Source of the DNA: an uncultured SAR116 cluster alpha proteobacterium
GTDB lineage: Bacteria; Pseudomonadota; Alphaproteobacteria; Puniceispirillales; Puniceispirillaceae
Assembly (NCBI GenBank): GCA_902632595.1
Contig: CACPDC010000006.1
Location: 1-64,000, forward strand
Direction of reading: 5' to 3'
DNA: 64,000 bases
This document shows, piece after piece, positions 17,950-26,548 of the stretch; the first letter of the stretch is position 1; every line of letters begins with the position of its first letter. The notes under the pieces are model-generated. The model ran no database searches, was not told where the DNA came from, and was given only the letters and a program-made list of their open reading frames with translations. A program made the translations under genes and the position numbers.

Positions 17950-18670
17950 TTGTTACTCCTAATTTGCCTGAGTATAGTTTTTCACAGTTTATAAAAAAAA
18001 AGAAGAAAAAATCTTATAGATTAAAAATTCTCAATTAACTAATTTAAAAAAACACGCCACGGGTATTTCTGTAATAAACAAATCAAGTTTCTCTATCGTG
18101 AACACCTTTTTGAATATCCAACTGCAAAAGATTTATAAAAACCTTGCTATATAATTTATTCCTAAATCTTTCATAATACGATTTGTATTTCCATAAATAC
18201 AACAATCTAATTTCCTTGAACATTTGGGGTGTAACATTTGGGCGGGATTGACAAAAGTCAATTTCAAAGATGAAATAACGAAAGGTATGATAATAAATGA
18301 TACGTATAAAAAATCCAATAAAGTTGGTTTATCTGAAGGCGACTAAATTTCCTCAGTTTACAGCGACCCAATTACTACCTTTTTAAACGCAACTGGCGAA
18401 TAGTACAATTTCCCTAAACAGAAAGATAAACGATTTGATAATTTATCCATCTCAGAAAAATTATAATCATTAAATAAGCAAAAAATTCCTTTGTCTTTCA
18501 AATAATTTTGATTTTGAAACTGTTTGACATTCTTAATTGTCGGCATTATCAAATTCATCAGAAAGAAATAATATCCAATGGTTCCTACTCGATAATCGTT
18601 ATTCAATTTCACAATTTGGTTTTCGGTTATATTAACGAGATAAGTTAACCTAGTATTAAGTTGGTATTAT
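17950..18670. other. Gene-poor AT-rich region between the cupin gene and tRNA-Asn
   Basis: About 720 nt without a supportable gene. It contains two perfect small hairpins 45 nt apart: TTGTATTT-CCAT-AAATACAA at 18183-18202 and ATTGAC-AAAA-GTCAAT at 18247-18262, neither with a T-run. Leftward frames of 61 and 84 codons (18133-18318, 18358-18612) have no ribosome-binding site, and the latter starts only with GTG; I treat them as chance. A decayed gene or an unannotated RNA is possible. Confidence 0.4.
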
Positions 18671-18745
18671 TCCCCGGTAGCTCAGCGGTAGAGCAGTTGA
18701 CTGTTAATCAATTGGCCGGCGGTTCGAATCCGTCCCGGGGAGCCA
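18671..18745 (+). tRNA. tRNA-Asn (GTT)
   Basis: A complete cloverleaf: acceptor TCCCCGG pairs with CCGGGGA, the D-arm reads AGCTCAGCGGTAGAGC, and the anticodon loop CTGTTAA gives anticodon GTT. The T-arm GGCGGTTCGAATCCGTC is normal. The discriminator is G and CCA is encoded. It is followed by an oppositely oriented small RNA terminator. Confidence 0.97.
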
Positions 18746-18758
18746 CATTAAATTTTTC

Positions 18759-18788
18759 AAAAAAAAGGACAGCGCCAAAACGCTGTCC
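18759..18788 (-). terminator. Rho-independent terminator of the candidate small RNA
   Basis: Stem GGACAGCG/CGCTGTCC at 18767-18774 and 18781-18788, six-nt loop, followed leftward by eight consecutive T residues (A-run 18759-18766 on the plus strand). On the plus strand there is no T-run, so it serves leftward transcription, not tRNA-Asn. Confidence 0.85.
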
Positions 18789-18836
18789 AAGTTTAGGGAG
18801 GAATTATGCATAAACCAAATAACGACAATATTCTCA
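18759..18836 (-). ncRNA. Candidate suhB/MmgR-type small RNA
   Basis: Read leftward, the region has an unpaired CCTCCC anti-Shine-Dalgarno-like motif followed by TAAACTTGG. That runs directly into an 8-bp GC hairpin with a 6-nt loop and an eight-T run. The order UUCCUCCCU(A)ACUUGG, then terminator, matches my memory of the alphaproteobacterial suhB/MmgR (alpha-r8) family, a short Hfq-associated trans-acting RNA. Upstream is GTCGTTATTT, also reminiscent of that family. The 5' end is a guess placed just after AT-rich sequence that could act as a -10 region. No protein frame on this strand explains the conserved-looking elements. Confidence 0.65.
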
Positions 18837-18981
18837 TATATTTAGTTTTAAAGAACGTTTCGTTTGAATTATACTCATTTTGAGTTTTTATGTAAAATAA
18901 TACAAAATTTTCGCCAACAAATCTCATTAACCTGCATTATTACACACAGAGAGATATTTTTTACCACAAACGGTTTACAAA

Positions 18982-19581
18982 TCAGAATAGCCATTTTTTA
19001 TTGAAACTTTGCCAAGAGTTAACAACGTTTGGCTTTTCAAAATCGTGATATTCACCAACCGTTTCAAAAATTTTTTTTAAAAACAATCCAAAACCATTAT
19101 CGGTGCTTATATTTTTTGGTAGTGGATTTTCAAATCCGACAAGAAATGCTAAACTTTTTGCTAACAAACAAACCCTTAAAGGATAGTCGTTTGCATTTAC
19201 ATATTGCATATCTTGTGCAGCGTTCTGAGCATCTGACAATACTTTTTCAAGTTCCATAAACAAGTTATCTAAACAACTAACACTTAAACTTTTTGTCTCA
19301 TTTTTTTTATTTATAAATTCACTTGCTGATATTCTTACTAACTCTTTTGTTTCGATAGATGCTGATGAAAATATATTTTTGAATTGACAAAGCTTTATGT
19401 TCAAAGCAACCATCTCCGAAAAAGTTTTCCTAAAATTTGTCACCTTATTTGCTGTGTTTAAATTACCTGGCTCAAAATTAATCAACCGCATCTGAATAAG
19501 GGAAATTGGAACATACCCTGTTTTTCTGTGAATATTTAACCAATCATCACAAATATTTTTTAAATCTTCATCTAAGCTCAT
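18982..19581 (-). CDS. Hypothetical protein, function unknown
   Basis: A 199-aa soluble, mostly helical protein with no membrane segments and no family that I recognise. The frame can be read from a TTG at 19623, but ATG at 19581 is preferred because AAGGATG lies about 8 nt upstream. The sequence begins MSLDEDLKNICDDWLNIH and has a central helix-rich part with scattered cysteines, followed by an acidic C-terminal part ending in WQSFNKKWLF. It stands alone in a gene-poor stretch, about 145 nt upstream of the candidate sRNA on the same strand. The composition matches neighbouring genes, so it is probably a real chromosomal gene. Confidence 0.6.
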   Translation of the reverse strand: MSLDEDLKNICDDWLNIHRKTGYVPISLIQMRLINFEPGNLNTANKVTNFRKTFSEMVALNIKLCQFKNIFSSASIETKELVRISASEFINKKNETKSLSVSCLDNLFMELEKVLSDAQNAAQDMQYVNANDYPLRVCLLAKSLAFLVGFENPLPKNISTDNGFGLFLKKIFETVGEYHDFEKPNVVNSWQSFNKKWLF

Positions 19582-20224
19582 ACAATCATCCTTTTCATCA
19601 TTGCAGCACTGGCTTGCAATCAAGTGAGATTAAAATGTTATCCCATTTTTTGATTTTAAATTTGTCTGTGCATATTTAAACACACAAAATATACCTTTTT
19701 TATTTTTAATTTGTATAAAAGATAATATTATACGGTAATGAATACTAAATGTCTGAGTATGATCACAAAACTTATATCTACGAATAATTACAAAAACTCT
19801 AATTTACCAAAAAAATAAGTGTGGAAATTATAAAGAAAAATATTTGTTAAATTAATTATCGAGAATCATTGGTTTTGATTTTTAAAAAAAAATTTATTAA
19901 ATATATTTCCAAATAAAACTGAACTTGTTTAAAAAACATCTCAGATTTCTAACGATTGGTCTTTTTCAACGATTGAAAATCAGATTTTCAATATATAACT
20001 TATTGTTAATAAGCATTAAATCTAATTACGAATAAAAATTTTTAATCATACAAGGGGTTTTTTGATTTTAAATTACGTACAAACAAGCTTTTGAAGGACT
20101 CAGTTTCAATAGTTATTTTCTTCTCAAGTCTTAAATGTGTTGAATTTGGAAGATAAAAATATTAATTAAACCGACAACTGGTGCTTTTTAACCTGGTTCC
20201 AGAAAAAAATAATAGGAGAAAATT
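19582..20224. promoter_or_regulatory. Long AT-rich region upstream of aapJ
   Basis: Over 600 nt without a gene. It should contain the leftward promoter of the hypothetical gene and the rightward promoter of the aap operon. The one striking element is the palindrome at 19972-19992. A possible sigma-70-like pair is TTGAAT (20140-20145) with TAATTA at 17-nt spacing, which is weak. A good AGGAG ribosome-binding site precedes aapJ. Confidence 0.4.
19972..19992. repeat. Perfect 10-bp palindrome upstream of aapJ
   Basis: ATTGAAAATC and GATTTTCAAT are separated by one A. It lies about 230 nt upstream of the aapJ start and has no T-run, so it looks like a protein-binding dyad rather than a terminator. 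No regulator can be assigned. Confidence 0.5.
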
Positions 20225-21244
20225 ATGAAAAAAATAACTTCGCTTGTAACAAGCGTAGCAATTGCTGGAATCGCTTTCGCGACTACAGCGAGTGCTTCTA
20301 CTTTAGAAGAGGTTCAAGCACGCGGTGATTTACGTTGTGGTGTCAGTGGCGGCGTGCCTGGGTTTTCAGCACCTAATGATGCCGGCAAAATGGTAGGTAT
20401 TGATGCTGCTGTATGTGATGCAGTAGCTGCAGCTGTATTAGGGGATGCATCTAAGGTAACCTATATCCCATTAACAGCCAAAGAGCGTTTTACCGCTCTA
20501 TCATCTGGCGAAATAGATGTCCTTTCTCGAAATACTACACATACTTTAACAAGAGAAGCTTCATTAGGACTGAATTTTACCTACTACAATTATATCGATG
20601 GGCAAGGGTTTATGGTAATGAAAGATGCCGGCATTAGCTCTGCTTTAGAACTTGATGGTGCGAGTATTTGCGTTCAGGCTGGCACAACAACAGAGTTAAA
20701 CATGGCTGATTATTTCCGTAACAATAATATGGATTATACACCTGTCGGATATGAAACCTCTACCCAAACAAGAGAGGGGTTTGAAGGTGGTGCATGTGAT
20801 GTACTTACCTCTGATAAATCCCAACTTGCGGCATTAAGTACTGAGATGGCAGATCCATCTAGTATCCTTATCTTGCCGGAGACCATCTCGAAAGAACCAC
20901 TAGGTCCTGTAGTAGCACAAGGCGATGACCAATGGATGGACATTGTTGCATTCACTCTATACGCTTTGATAAATGCAGAAGAACTTGGTGTTACTTCTAG
21001 TAATATTGATGAGCTAGTAGCAAACCCTGGCAATCCGTCAGTTGGCAGATTAGTTGGTGCCGAGGGTGATACTGGAGAAAAACTAGGCCTTTCGGCAGAT
21101 TGGTCATACCAAGTTATTAAACAAGTAGGTAACTATGGTGAAATTTATGAGGCTACAGTGGAGCCTATCGGAATTCCAAGGGCAGGTTCCGTGAATGATC
21201 TGTGGACTCGTGGTGGAATTCTTTACGCACCACCAATCCGCTAA
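20225..21244 (+). CDS. aapJ: General L-amino acid ABC transporter, periplasmic binding protein
   Basis: A 339-aa solute-binding protein of the AapJ/BztA type. The signal peptide covers about residues 1-24 (MKKITSLVTSVAIAGIAFA, cleavage near ASA-S). The mature part begins with the typical LEEVQARGDLRCGVSGG and contains LSRNTTHTLTREASLG and ILPETISKEPLGPVV, all characteristic of the broad-specificity L-amino acid binding protein. It captures amino acids in the periplasm for AapQMP. It starts at ATG 20225 behind AATAGGAG. A strong hairpin separates it from the permease genes, as expected for a component needed in excess. Confidence 0.94.
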   Translation: MKKITSLVTSVAIAGIAFATTASASTLEEVQARGDLRCGVSGGVPGFSAPNDAGKMVGIDAAVCDAVAAAVLGDASKVTYIPLTAKERFTALSSGEIDVLSRNTTHTLTREASLGLNFTYYNYIDGQGFMVMKDAGISSALELDGASICVQAGTTTELNMADYFRNNNMDYTPVGYETSTQTREGFEGGACDVLTSDKSQLAALSTEMADPSSILILPETISKEPLGPVVAQGDDQWMDIVAFTLYALINAEELGVTSSNIDELVANPGNPSVGRLVGAEGDTGEKLGLSADWSYQVIKQVGNYGEIYEATVEPIGIPRAGSVNDLWTRGGILYAPPIR

Positions 21245-21261
21245 TAACCCATATCAAAACC

Positions 21262-21292
21262 GGTCGAAGGGTAAAGCCCTTCGACCTTTTTT
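21262..21292 (+). terminator. Hairpin between aapJ and aapQ (partial terminator)
   Basis: Stem GGTCGAAGGG/CCCTTCGACC (21262-21271 and 21277-21286), five-nt loop, then six T residues, 13 nt before the aapQ start. It is a full intrinsic-terminator signature inside the operon and likely lowers permease expression and stabilises aapJ mRNA. Confidence 0.85.
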
Positions 21293-21304
21293 GCGAGAAC
21301 AAAA

Positions 21305-22483
21305 GTGCGTAAGACAAAAATTCCATTCTATAGAGACCCAAAATTAAGGTCGCTTTTCGTGCAAGTTCTTGTGCTCACACTAGTATCATTTTTTATTTTT
21401 TCAATCTACCAAACCACCGTTTCTAATCTTGTAGAGCGCGGAATTCAGACAAGTACAAGCTTTTTCGATGATGTAGCTCCATTCAAAATCGGCTTCAGCC
21501 CATTTTTAAATTTTGAACTTGGTAAAACAACCTATATCGAAGTCTTTTACATTGGTATTTTAAACACGCTCTTAATAGCAATTTTGGGAATCTTTGCATC
21601 AACAGTTGTAGGATTTATTGTTGGAATTGTCAGATTGTCACCAAACTGGCTAGCTTCCAAGTGTGCTCTTATATATATAGAGATTTTCAGGAACGTTCCA
21701 TTACTTCTGCAAATCATGTTTTGGAATTTTGCTGTTTTTCTCGCAACATTACCTCCTCCAAAGAAATCAATTGAATTTGGATATATTTTTTTAAATAGTC
21801 GTGGACTGCACACCCCTATTCCTTTTATTGAAGATAAGTCAAGTTTCAACGCTTGGGTTTTTATATTATTACTTGGAGTAATATTTTGTATTTTGCTGAG
21901 TAGGTGGGCAAAGAAAAATTTTGAGCAAACTGGAATCAAACGCCCAATTTTTATTTATAACTTGTTAATTCTTAGTTCTATTGGATTTCTGAGTTACTAC
22001 TTGCTGGGTGGCCCCCTTGAATTTGATGTTCCCGTACTTGGAAAATTTAATTTTAAAGGTGGAGGTCAACTACCACTGCCTCTTTTTTCACTTTGGTTTG
22101 CTTTAACAATCTATACATCGGCCTTCATCGCTGAAAATGTTCGTGCTGGCATATCTTCTGTATCCAAGGGACAAATAGAAGCTGCTAAGTCTATTGGGCT
22201 TAATCGTTCTCAAATGATAAATATGATCATAATTCCGCAGGCAATGAGGGTAATAATTCCTCCTACAATTAGCCAATTTTTAAATTTAACAAAGAATTCT
22301 TCTTTAGCAGTAGCCGTTGGATATGAGGAGATAGTTGCTGTTTGGGCAGGTATTTCACTAAACCAAACTGGCCAAGCATTAATTATTATAGCGATGACAA
22401 TTATCGTTTACGAATGTATGAGTCTGTTCACTTCATTCATTTTAAACATGTACAATCGAAAAGTTCAAATAACAGAGCGGTAG
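21305..22483 (+). CDS. aapQ: General L-amino acid ABC transporter, permease
   Basis: A 392-aa inner-membrane permease of the HisM/GlnP type. It has a hydrophobic N-terminal helix at about 20-40, a long periplasmic insert, and a block of TM helices starting near YIGILNTLLIAILGIFAS. The EAA loop that contacts the ATPase is in KGQIEAAKSIGLNRSQMINMIIIPQAMRVIIPP. The extended length with an internal insert is typical of AapQ/BztB. It starts with GTG at 21305, immediately after the intra-operon hairpin. It forms the membrane channel with AapM. Confidence 0.93.
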   Translation: MRKTKIPFYRDPKLRSLFVQVLVLTLVSFFIFSIYQTTVSNLVERGIQTSTSFFDDVAPFKIGFSPFLNFELGKTTYIEVFYIGILNTLLIAILGIFASTVVGFIVGIVRLSPNWLASKCALIYIEIFRNVPLLLQIMFWNFAVFLATLPPPKKSIEFGYIFLNSRGLHTPIPFIEDKSSFNAWVFILLLGVIFCILLSRWAKKNFEQTGIKRPIFIYNLLILSSIGFLSYYLLGGPLEFDVPVLGKFNFKGGGQLPLPLFSLWFALTIYTSAFIAENVRAGISSVSKGQIEAAKSIGLNRSQMINMIIIPQAMRVIIPPTISQFLNLTKNSSLAVAVGYEEIVAVWAGISLNQTGQALIIIAMTIIVYECMSLFTSFILNMYNRKVQITER

Positions 22484-22487
22484 ACTT

Positions 22488-23612
22488 ATGAGTAAAACTG
22501 AAGCGTTTGTGAAATTACCAGATAGAAGCCCGCCAGGGTCTTCTGTGGGAGCAATTGCGTGGACCCGTCAAAACTTATTTAGTTCTGCTACTAATACCTT
22601 AACTACTATTCTGTTTTTGTACTTATTTTATCTTTATTTACCATCTTTTCTTGATTGGGCTATTTTTAGTGCAAATATATCAGGTTCAGATAGATCTATC
22701 TGCGATGCCAATAAAGCTGGTGCATGCTGGACTTTTATAAAAGTGAGGTTCGACCAATTATTATTTGGATTATATTTTGCGGCTAATCCAGAGCAAATTT
22801 GGCGTCCTACTGCGGCGTTAAGCCTTTTTGCTTTGATACTCGTACCCCTCGTCATTGAGAAAACACCTCACAAAAAATGGTTAATGTTGTTCTTGCTTAC
22901 CATCTACCCAATTATTTTTATTGTTTTAGTTTATGGAGGATTTTTTGGCATTCCTGTTTCTAATACTACACAATGGGGGGGATTTCTTCTCACTTTCGCT
23001 CTAGCATTTGTGGGAATAATATTAGCATTACCACTTGGTATATTGCTAGCATTGGGACGGCGGTCAGAAATGCCTATTATAAGGGCTTTATCTGTGACTT
23101 ATATTGAATTTTGGCGAGGCACTCCTTTAATAACTATTCTCTTTATGGCTTCTGTTATGCTTCCACTATTTTTCCCATCAGGCGTAGAATTTGACAAGGT
23201 TGTGAGAGCTATGATTGGAATAACGTTATTTCAATCTGCATATACTGCTGAAGCTGTGAGGGGTGGGTTACAAGCTATAGATAAAGGCCAAGGTGAAGCA
23301 TCAATGGCTTTAGGTATGGGATACTGGCGCAGAAATATTTTTATCATATTGCCACAAGCACTTAAAATTTCGATACCATCGATCGTGAACACCTTCATTG
23401 CTCTGTTCAAAGACACATCTTTGGTCTCTATTATTGGGTTATTAGATTTACTAAATATGTCACAAACAGCTTCTCGATCTCTTGACTGGAACGGTTATGA
23501 TATAGAAGGTTATTTATTTGCAGGTTTCATTTTCTGGATTTTTTGCTATGGAATGTCCAGTTACAGTCAGAGTTTAGAGAAAAAACTTGACACCGAAAGG
23601 AGGGTTGAATGA
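22488..23612 (+). CDS. aapM: General L-amino acid ABC transporter, permease
   Basis: A 374-aa second permease subunit of the AapM/BztC type. An N-terminal hydrophobic segment near residues 33-58 precedes the core TM domain, which starts near [30 protein letters not shown]. The EAA loop is [33 protein letters not shown], followed by [15 protein letters not shown]. The gene begins 4 nt after aapQ and overlaps aapP by 4 nt (ATGA). Confidence 0.93.
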   Translation: MSKTEAFVKLPDRSPPGSSVGAIAWTRQNLFSSATNTLTTILFLYLFYLYLPSFLDWAIFSANISGSDRSICDANKAGACWTFIKVRFDQLLFGLYFAANPEQIWRPTAALSLFALILVPLVIEKTPHKKWLMLFLLTIYPIIFIVLVYGGFFGIPVSNTTQWGGFLLTFALAFVGIILALPLGILLALGRRSEMPIIRALSVTYIEFWRGTPLITILFMASVMLPLFFPSGVEFDKVVRAMIGITLFQSAYTAEAVRGGLQAIDKGQGEASMALGMGYWRRNIFIILPQALKISIPSIVNTFIALFKDTSLVSIIGLLDLLNMSQTASRSLDWNGYDIEGYLFAGFIFWIFCYGMSSYSQSLEKKLDTERRVE

Positions 23613-24388
23613 CACAAACTACAAAAGCCAAAAAGGTAAATTTAGATACAAATCCTCCTATAATTAAAATCGACAAACTTAACAAATGGTTTGGTAAATT
23701 TCATGTGCTCAAAGACATTGACCTGCAAGTTAATAAGACTGAAAAAATTGTAATATGTGGTCCATCTGGTTCTGGCAAATCAACTCTTATTAGGTGTATA
23801 AATCGTCTAGAGGTACACCAAGAAGGCAGTATCGTAGTTGATGGAACAGAGTTAACTGACGATGTAAAACAAATTAATGAAATAAGGAGCGATGTTGGAA
23901 TGGTTTTTCAGCATTTCAACTTATTTCCACACCTTACTGTTTTAGAAAACTGTACTCTAGCCCCCATTTGGGTTCGAAAAAAATCTAAAATGGAAGCAGA
24001 TGAGTTAGCAATGGACTTATTAACCAAAGTACGTATTCCAGATCAGGCAAAAAAATATCCTGGGCAGTTGTCAGGTGGTCAACAGCAGCGTGTGGCTATC
24101 GCAAGAGCGCTTTGTATGCAACCTAGGGTAATGTTGTTTGATGAGCCAACATCTGCTCTCGATCCTGAAATGATTAAGGAAGTTTTGGAGACTATGATTG
24201 AGTTAGCGGAATCAGGTATGACAATGCTAGTTGTCACTCATGAGATGGGCTTCGCTAATAAAGTAGCAGATAGAGTAATTTTTATGGATGAAGGACAAAT
24301 AGTAGAGCAAAATGACCCTAAAAACTTTTTTAATAATCCCAAATCTGACAGAACAAAATTATTCTTAAGCCAAATTTTAAATCACTAG
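23609..24388 (+). CDS. aapP: General L-amino acid ABC transporter, ATP-binding protein
   Basis: A 259-aa ABC ATPase of the polar amino acid type. Walker [10 protein letters not shown] lies near residue 51, the Q-loop is in [16 protein letters not shown], the signature is [15 protein letters not shown], Walker B is [14 protein letters not shown] and the H-loop is VVTHEMGFA. It energises import through AapQ and AapM. A strong AAAGGAGGGTTGA ribosome-binding site overlaps the end of aapM. It ends the operon; no strong terminator hairpin follows. Confidence 0.95.
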   Translation: MTQTTKAKKVNLDTNPPIIKIDKLNKWFGKFHVLKDIDLQVNKTEKIVICGPSGSGKSTLIRCINRLEVHQEGSIVVDGTELTDDVKQINEIRSDVGMVFQHFNLFPHLTVLENCTLAPIWVRKKSKMEADELAMDLLTKVRIPDQAKKYPGQLSGGQQQRVAIARALCMQPRVMLFDEPTSALDPEMIKEVLETMIELAESGMTMLVVTHEMGFANKVADRVIFMDEGQIVEQNDPKNFFNNPKSDRTKLFLSQILNH

Positions 24389-24594
24389 ACTGAGATAAAA
24401 ATATACATTTTTTTTGAATACACTTGCGTTTCGAGCCACAGTTTCAGCAAGATTGTAAAATATTTGCTTAAGTTCTGCAGTTATTTATTAAAATTCTTAT
24501 CGTTCTCTAAAAAAAAGCAATTTACACTGTTGCCAAGCAATTCTCTATCTTGCTAGGTTGGAAGGGTTAAATTTAAAAGTTCTAGGAGGAACAA

Positions 24595-25602
24595 ATGAAT
24601 AAAATTTTAAAGGGCGCTCTCGTTTCGATAGCCAGCGTCTTTATCGCTGGATCAGCATCCGCAGGTGGTCATGATTCATGTGGTAACATCACCATAGCAG
24701 AAATGGACTGGGCTTCAGCAGAGTTTATGGCCAATGTTGATAAAATTATTTTAGAAGAAGGGTACGGCTGCAAAGTTGAACTTATCCCGGGCGCAACAAT
24801 GACTACTTTTGCCTCAATGGATACAAAAGGCGTTCCAGATATAGCACCCGAGCTTTGGGCTAATGCTGTACAAACTCCACTAGCGAAAGCTGAGTCAGAA
24901 GGACGCCTTTTCATGTTAAATGGCGCACCTATAACAGGCGCTGGTGAAGGTTGGATGATAAGTACTACAGCTATGCAGGAGAATGGCCTAACAACTCTTG
25001 ATGATGTTTTAGCTAGACCTGACCTTTTTCCTCATCCCGAAGATTCCTCTAAAGGTGGTATTGTAACATGTCCATCCGGATGGGGATGCCAAATTGCGAC
25101 AAATCAATTATTTAAAGCCTTTGATATGGAAGCAAAAGGATGGATGCTAATTGACTCTGGTTCATCGGCTGGATTAGACGGCTCTATTCAAAAAGCAATA
25201 ACTCGTGGAGAAAACTGGTTTGGATATTATTGGGGACCAACTGTTTTGGCTGCTCAAGGCGGCCTATCATTGCTTGATATGGGACCTTTCGCTGGAAACG
25301 ACAATTGGGATAACTGTTTAATGGACCCAGAATGTCAAGACCCGAAACCGTCTGGTTGGGTTGTATCCGAAGTTACATCCGTTGTAGCAGCCAATTTTAT
25401 CGAAAATGGCCCAAAAGCTGGTAAATCTTACATAGAGAAGAGAAGTTTTCCTTCAGACGTAATGATGGAAATGCTAGTTTGGATGGCAGAAAACCAGGCT
25501 AGTGGAGAAGACACAGCATATGAGTTTTTGGAGAGACACCCAGACGTTTGGGGTCAATGGGTGACAACACAAGGTGCTGCACTTATTAAAAGAGCTCTTT
25601 AA
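24595..25602 (+). CDS. proX: Glycine betaine/choline-type ABC transporter, substrate-binding protein
   Basis: A 335-aa periplasmic protein of the OpuAC/ProX family. The signal peptide covers about residues 1-23 (ILKGALVSIASVFIAGSASA). The mature domain starts NITIAEMDWASAEFMAN and carries conserved aromatic positions suited to a quaternary amine box (WAS, PELWANAV, FGYYWGPTVLAA). Ligands could be betaine, proline betaine, choline or similar osmolytes; sequence alone does not decide. AGGAGGAAC precedes the ATG. A strong hairpin separates it from proW. Confidence 0.88.
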   Translation: MNKILKGALVSIASVFIAGSASAGGHDSCGNITIAEMDWASAEFMANVDKIILEEGYGCKVELIPGATMTTFASMDTKGVPDIAPELWANAVQTPLAKAESEGRLFMLNGAPITGAGEGWMISTTAMQENGLTTLDDVLARPDLFPHPEDSSKGGIVTCPSGWGCQIATNQLFKAFDMEAKGWMLIDSGSSAGLDGSIQKAITRGENWFGYYWGPTVLAAQGGLSLLDMGPFAGNDNWDNCLMDPECQDPKPSGWVVSEVTSVVAANFIENGPKAGKSYIEKRSFPSDVMMEMLVWMAENQASGEDTAYEFLERHPDVWGQWVTTQGAALIKRAL

Positions 25603-25617
25603 TAAAATATAATATAA

Positions 25618-25650
25618 AAAATGGGCCATTCTATATGGCCCATTTCTTTT
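25618..25650 (+). terminator. Hairpin between proX and proW (partial terminator)
   Basis: Stem ATGGGCCAT/ATGGCCCAT (25621-25629 and 25635-25643), extendable by flanking A-T pairs, five-nt loop, then TTTCTTTTT. It sits just before the proW ribosome-binding site and parallels the hairpin in the aap operon. Confidence 0.85.
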
Positions 25651-25663
25651 TACGGAGGAGACA

Positions 25664-26548
25664 TTGAGCCTTTTCGCCGAATTCCCAAAAATGGGCAGAG
25701 CTGAATTAAGAGACTTTAAAAAAGGAATCGATGAGAGTTTCAAAGACTTTACTCGAGATTACGGAGAGGCGATTGAACATTTTTTTGACCCGCTTCTCTA
25801 TTTTTTAGTATGGCTAGAAAGATTGTTTCTAAATTCTCCGTGGCCAATAGTAATGACTGCAATAGCTATTTTAGTTTATTTTGGATCAAGAAGTTTAAAA
25901 CTTACTTTTGGAGCTATTCTCGCTTTCTTAGTTATTGGATATTTAGATATGTGGGAAGATACTATGGCGACACTGGCTATTATTTCTGTAGCAACCATAG
26001 TTTGTATAAGCGTCGGGATTCCAATTGGAATTTTAATGGCCAGATCCAACAGAGCGCAAACTTTGATAACCCCAATTTTAGACGTAATGCAAACAATACC
26101 AAGTTTTGTTTACTTAATACCTGTAGTAATGCTTCTTGGAATAGGAAAAGTGCCTGGCTTACTAGCGGTTTGCATATACGCTATCCCACCAATTGTGCGT
26201 CTTACAAATTTGGGAATAAGGTTGGTTGATAAAGACGTTATGGAAGCATCAGAAGCGTTTGGGGCGAGTTACAGTCAAAAGTTGTTAGGTGTACAAATAC
26301 CATTAGCTCTTCCCAATATATTTGCAGGTGTGAATCAAACTATTATGATGGCATTATCAATGGTCGTAATAGCCTCAATGATTGGAGTAAAAGGTTTAGG
26401 TGTGCCAGTGCTTAGAGCTATCTCAAACCAATATTTAGCATTGGGTGTAATGAATGGCCTTGCAATTGTTGTTTTAGCAATTTTGTTTGATAGAGTTTCT
26501 CAAAAATTTGGAAAGCGTCTGCAGGCTCACACTGAGAGTATGAAATAA
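25664..26548 (+). CDS. proW: Glycine betaine/choline-type ABC transporter, permease
   Basis: A 294-aa permease of the ProW/OpuAB family. A cytoplasmic N-terminal tail is followed by about six or seven TM helices. The conserved ATPase-contact loop is VMEASEAFGASYSQKLLGVQIPLALPNIFAGVNQTIMMALSMVVIASMIG, the typical betaine-permease signature. The start is a TTG at 25664 behind a strong GGAGGAGACA ribosome-binding site; no closer ATG is in frame. Its stop overlaps the proV start (TAATG). Confidence 0.92.
   Translation: MSLFAEFPKMGRAELRDFKKGIDESFKDFTRDYGEAIEHFFDPLLYFLVWLERLFLNSPWPIVMTAIAILVYFGSRSLKLTFGAILAFLVIGYLDMWEDTMATLAIISVATIVCISVGIPIGILMARSNRAQTLITPILDVMQTIPSFVYLIPVVMLLGIGKVPGLLAVCIYAIPPIVRLTNLGIRLVDKDVMEASEAFGASYSQKLLGVQIPLALPNIFAGVNQTIMMALSMVVIASMIGVKGLGVPVLRAISNQYLALGVMNGLAIVVLAILFDRVSQKFGKRLQAHTESMK

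Noticed and set aside
18358-18612. 84-codon minus-strand frame in the gene-poor region
   Set aside because: GTG start without a ribosome-binding site, no recognisable domain, and composition expected of chance frames in AT-rich DNA.
18767-18788. Hairpin after tRNA-Asn as the tRNA terminator
   Set aside because: The T-run is only on the minus strand, so it terminates leftward transcription.
18806-18883. A 25-codon plus-strand frame with a near-perfect AGGGAGGA ribosome-binding site
   Set aside because: The apparent Shine-Dalgarno is the complement of the CCTCCC motif of the candidate leftward small RNA, which explains the sequence better than a peptide gene.
25810-26229. 139-codon plus-strand frame inside proW
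   Set aside because: It is an out-of-frame shadow of the permease gene with a Tyr/Asn/Ser-rich unlikely composition.
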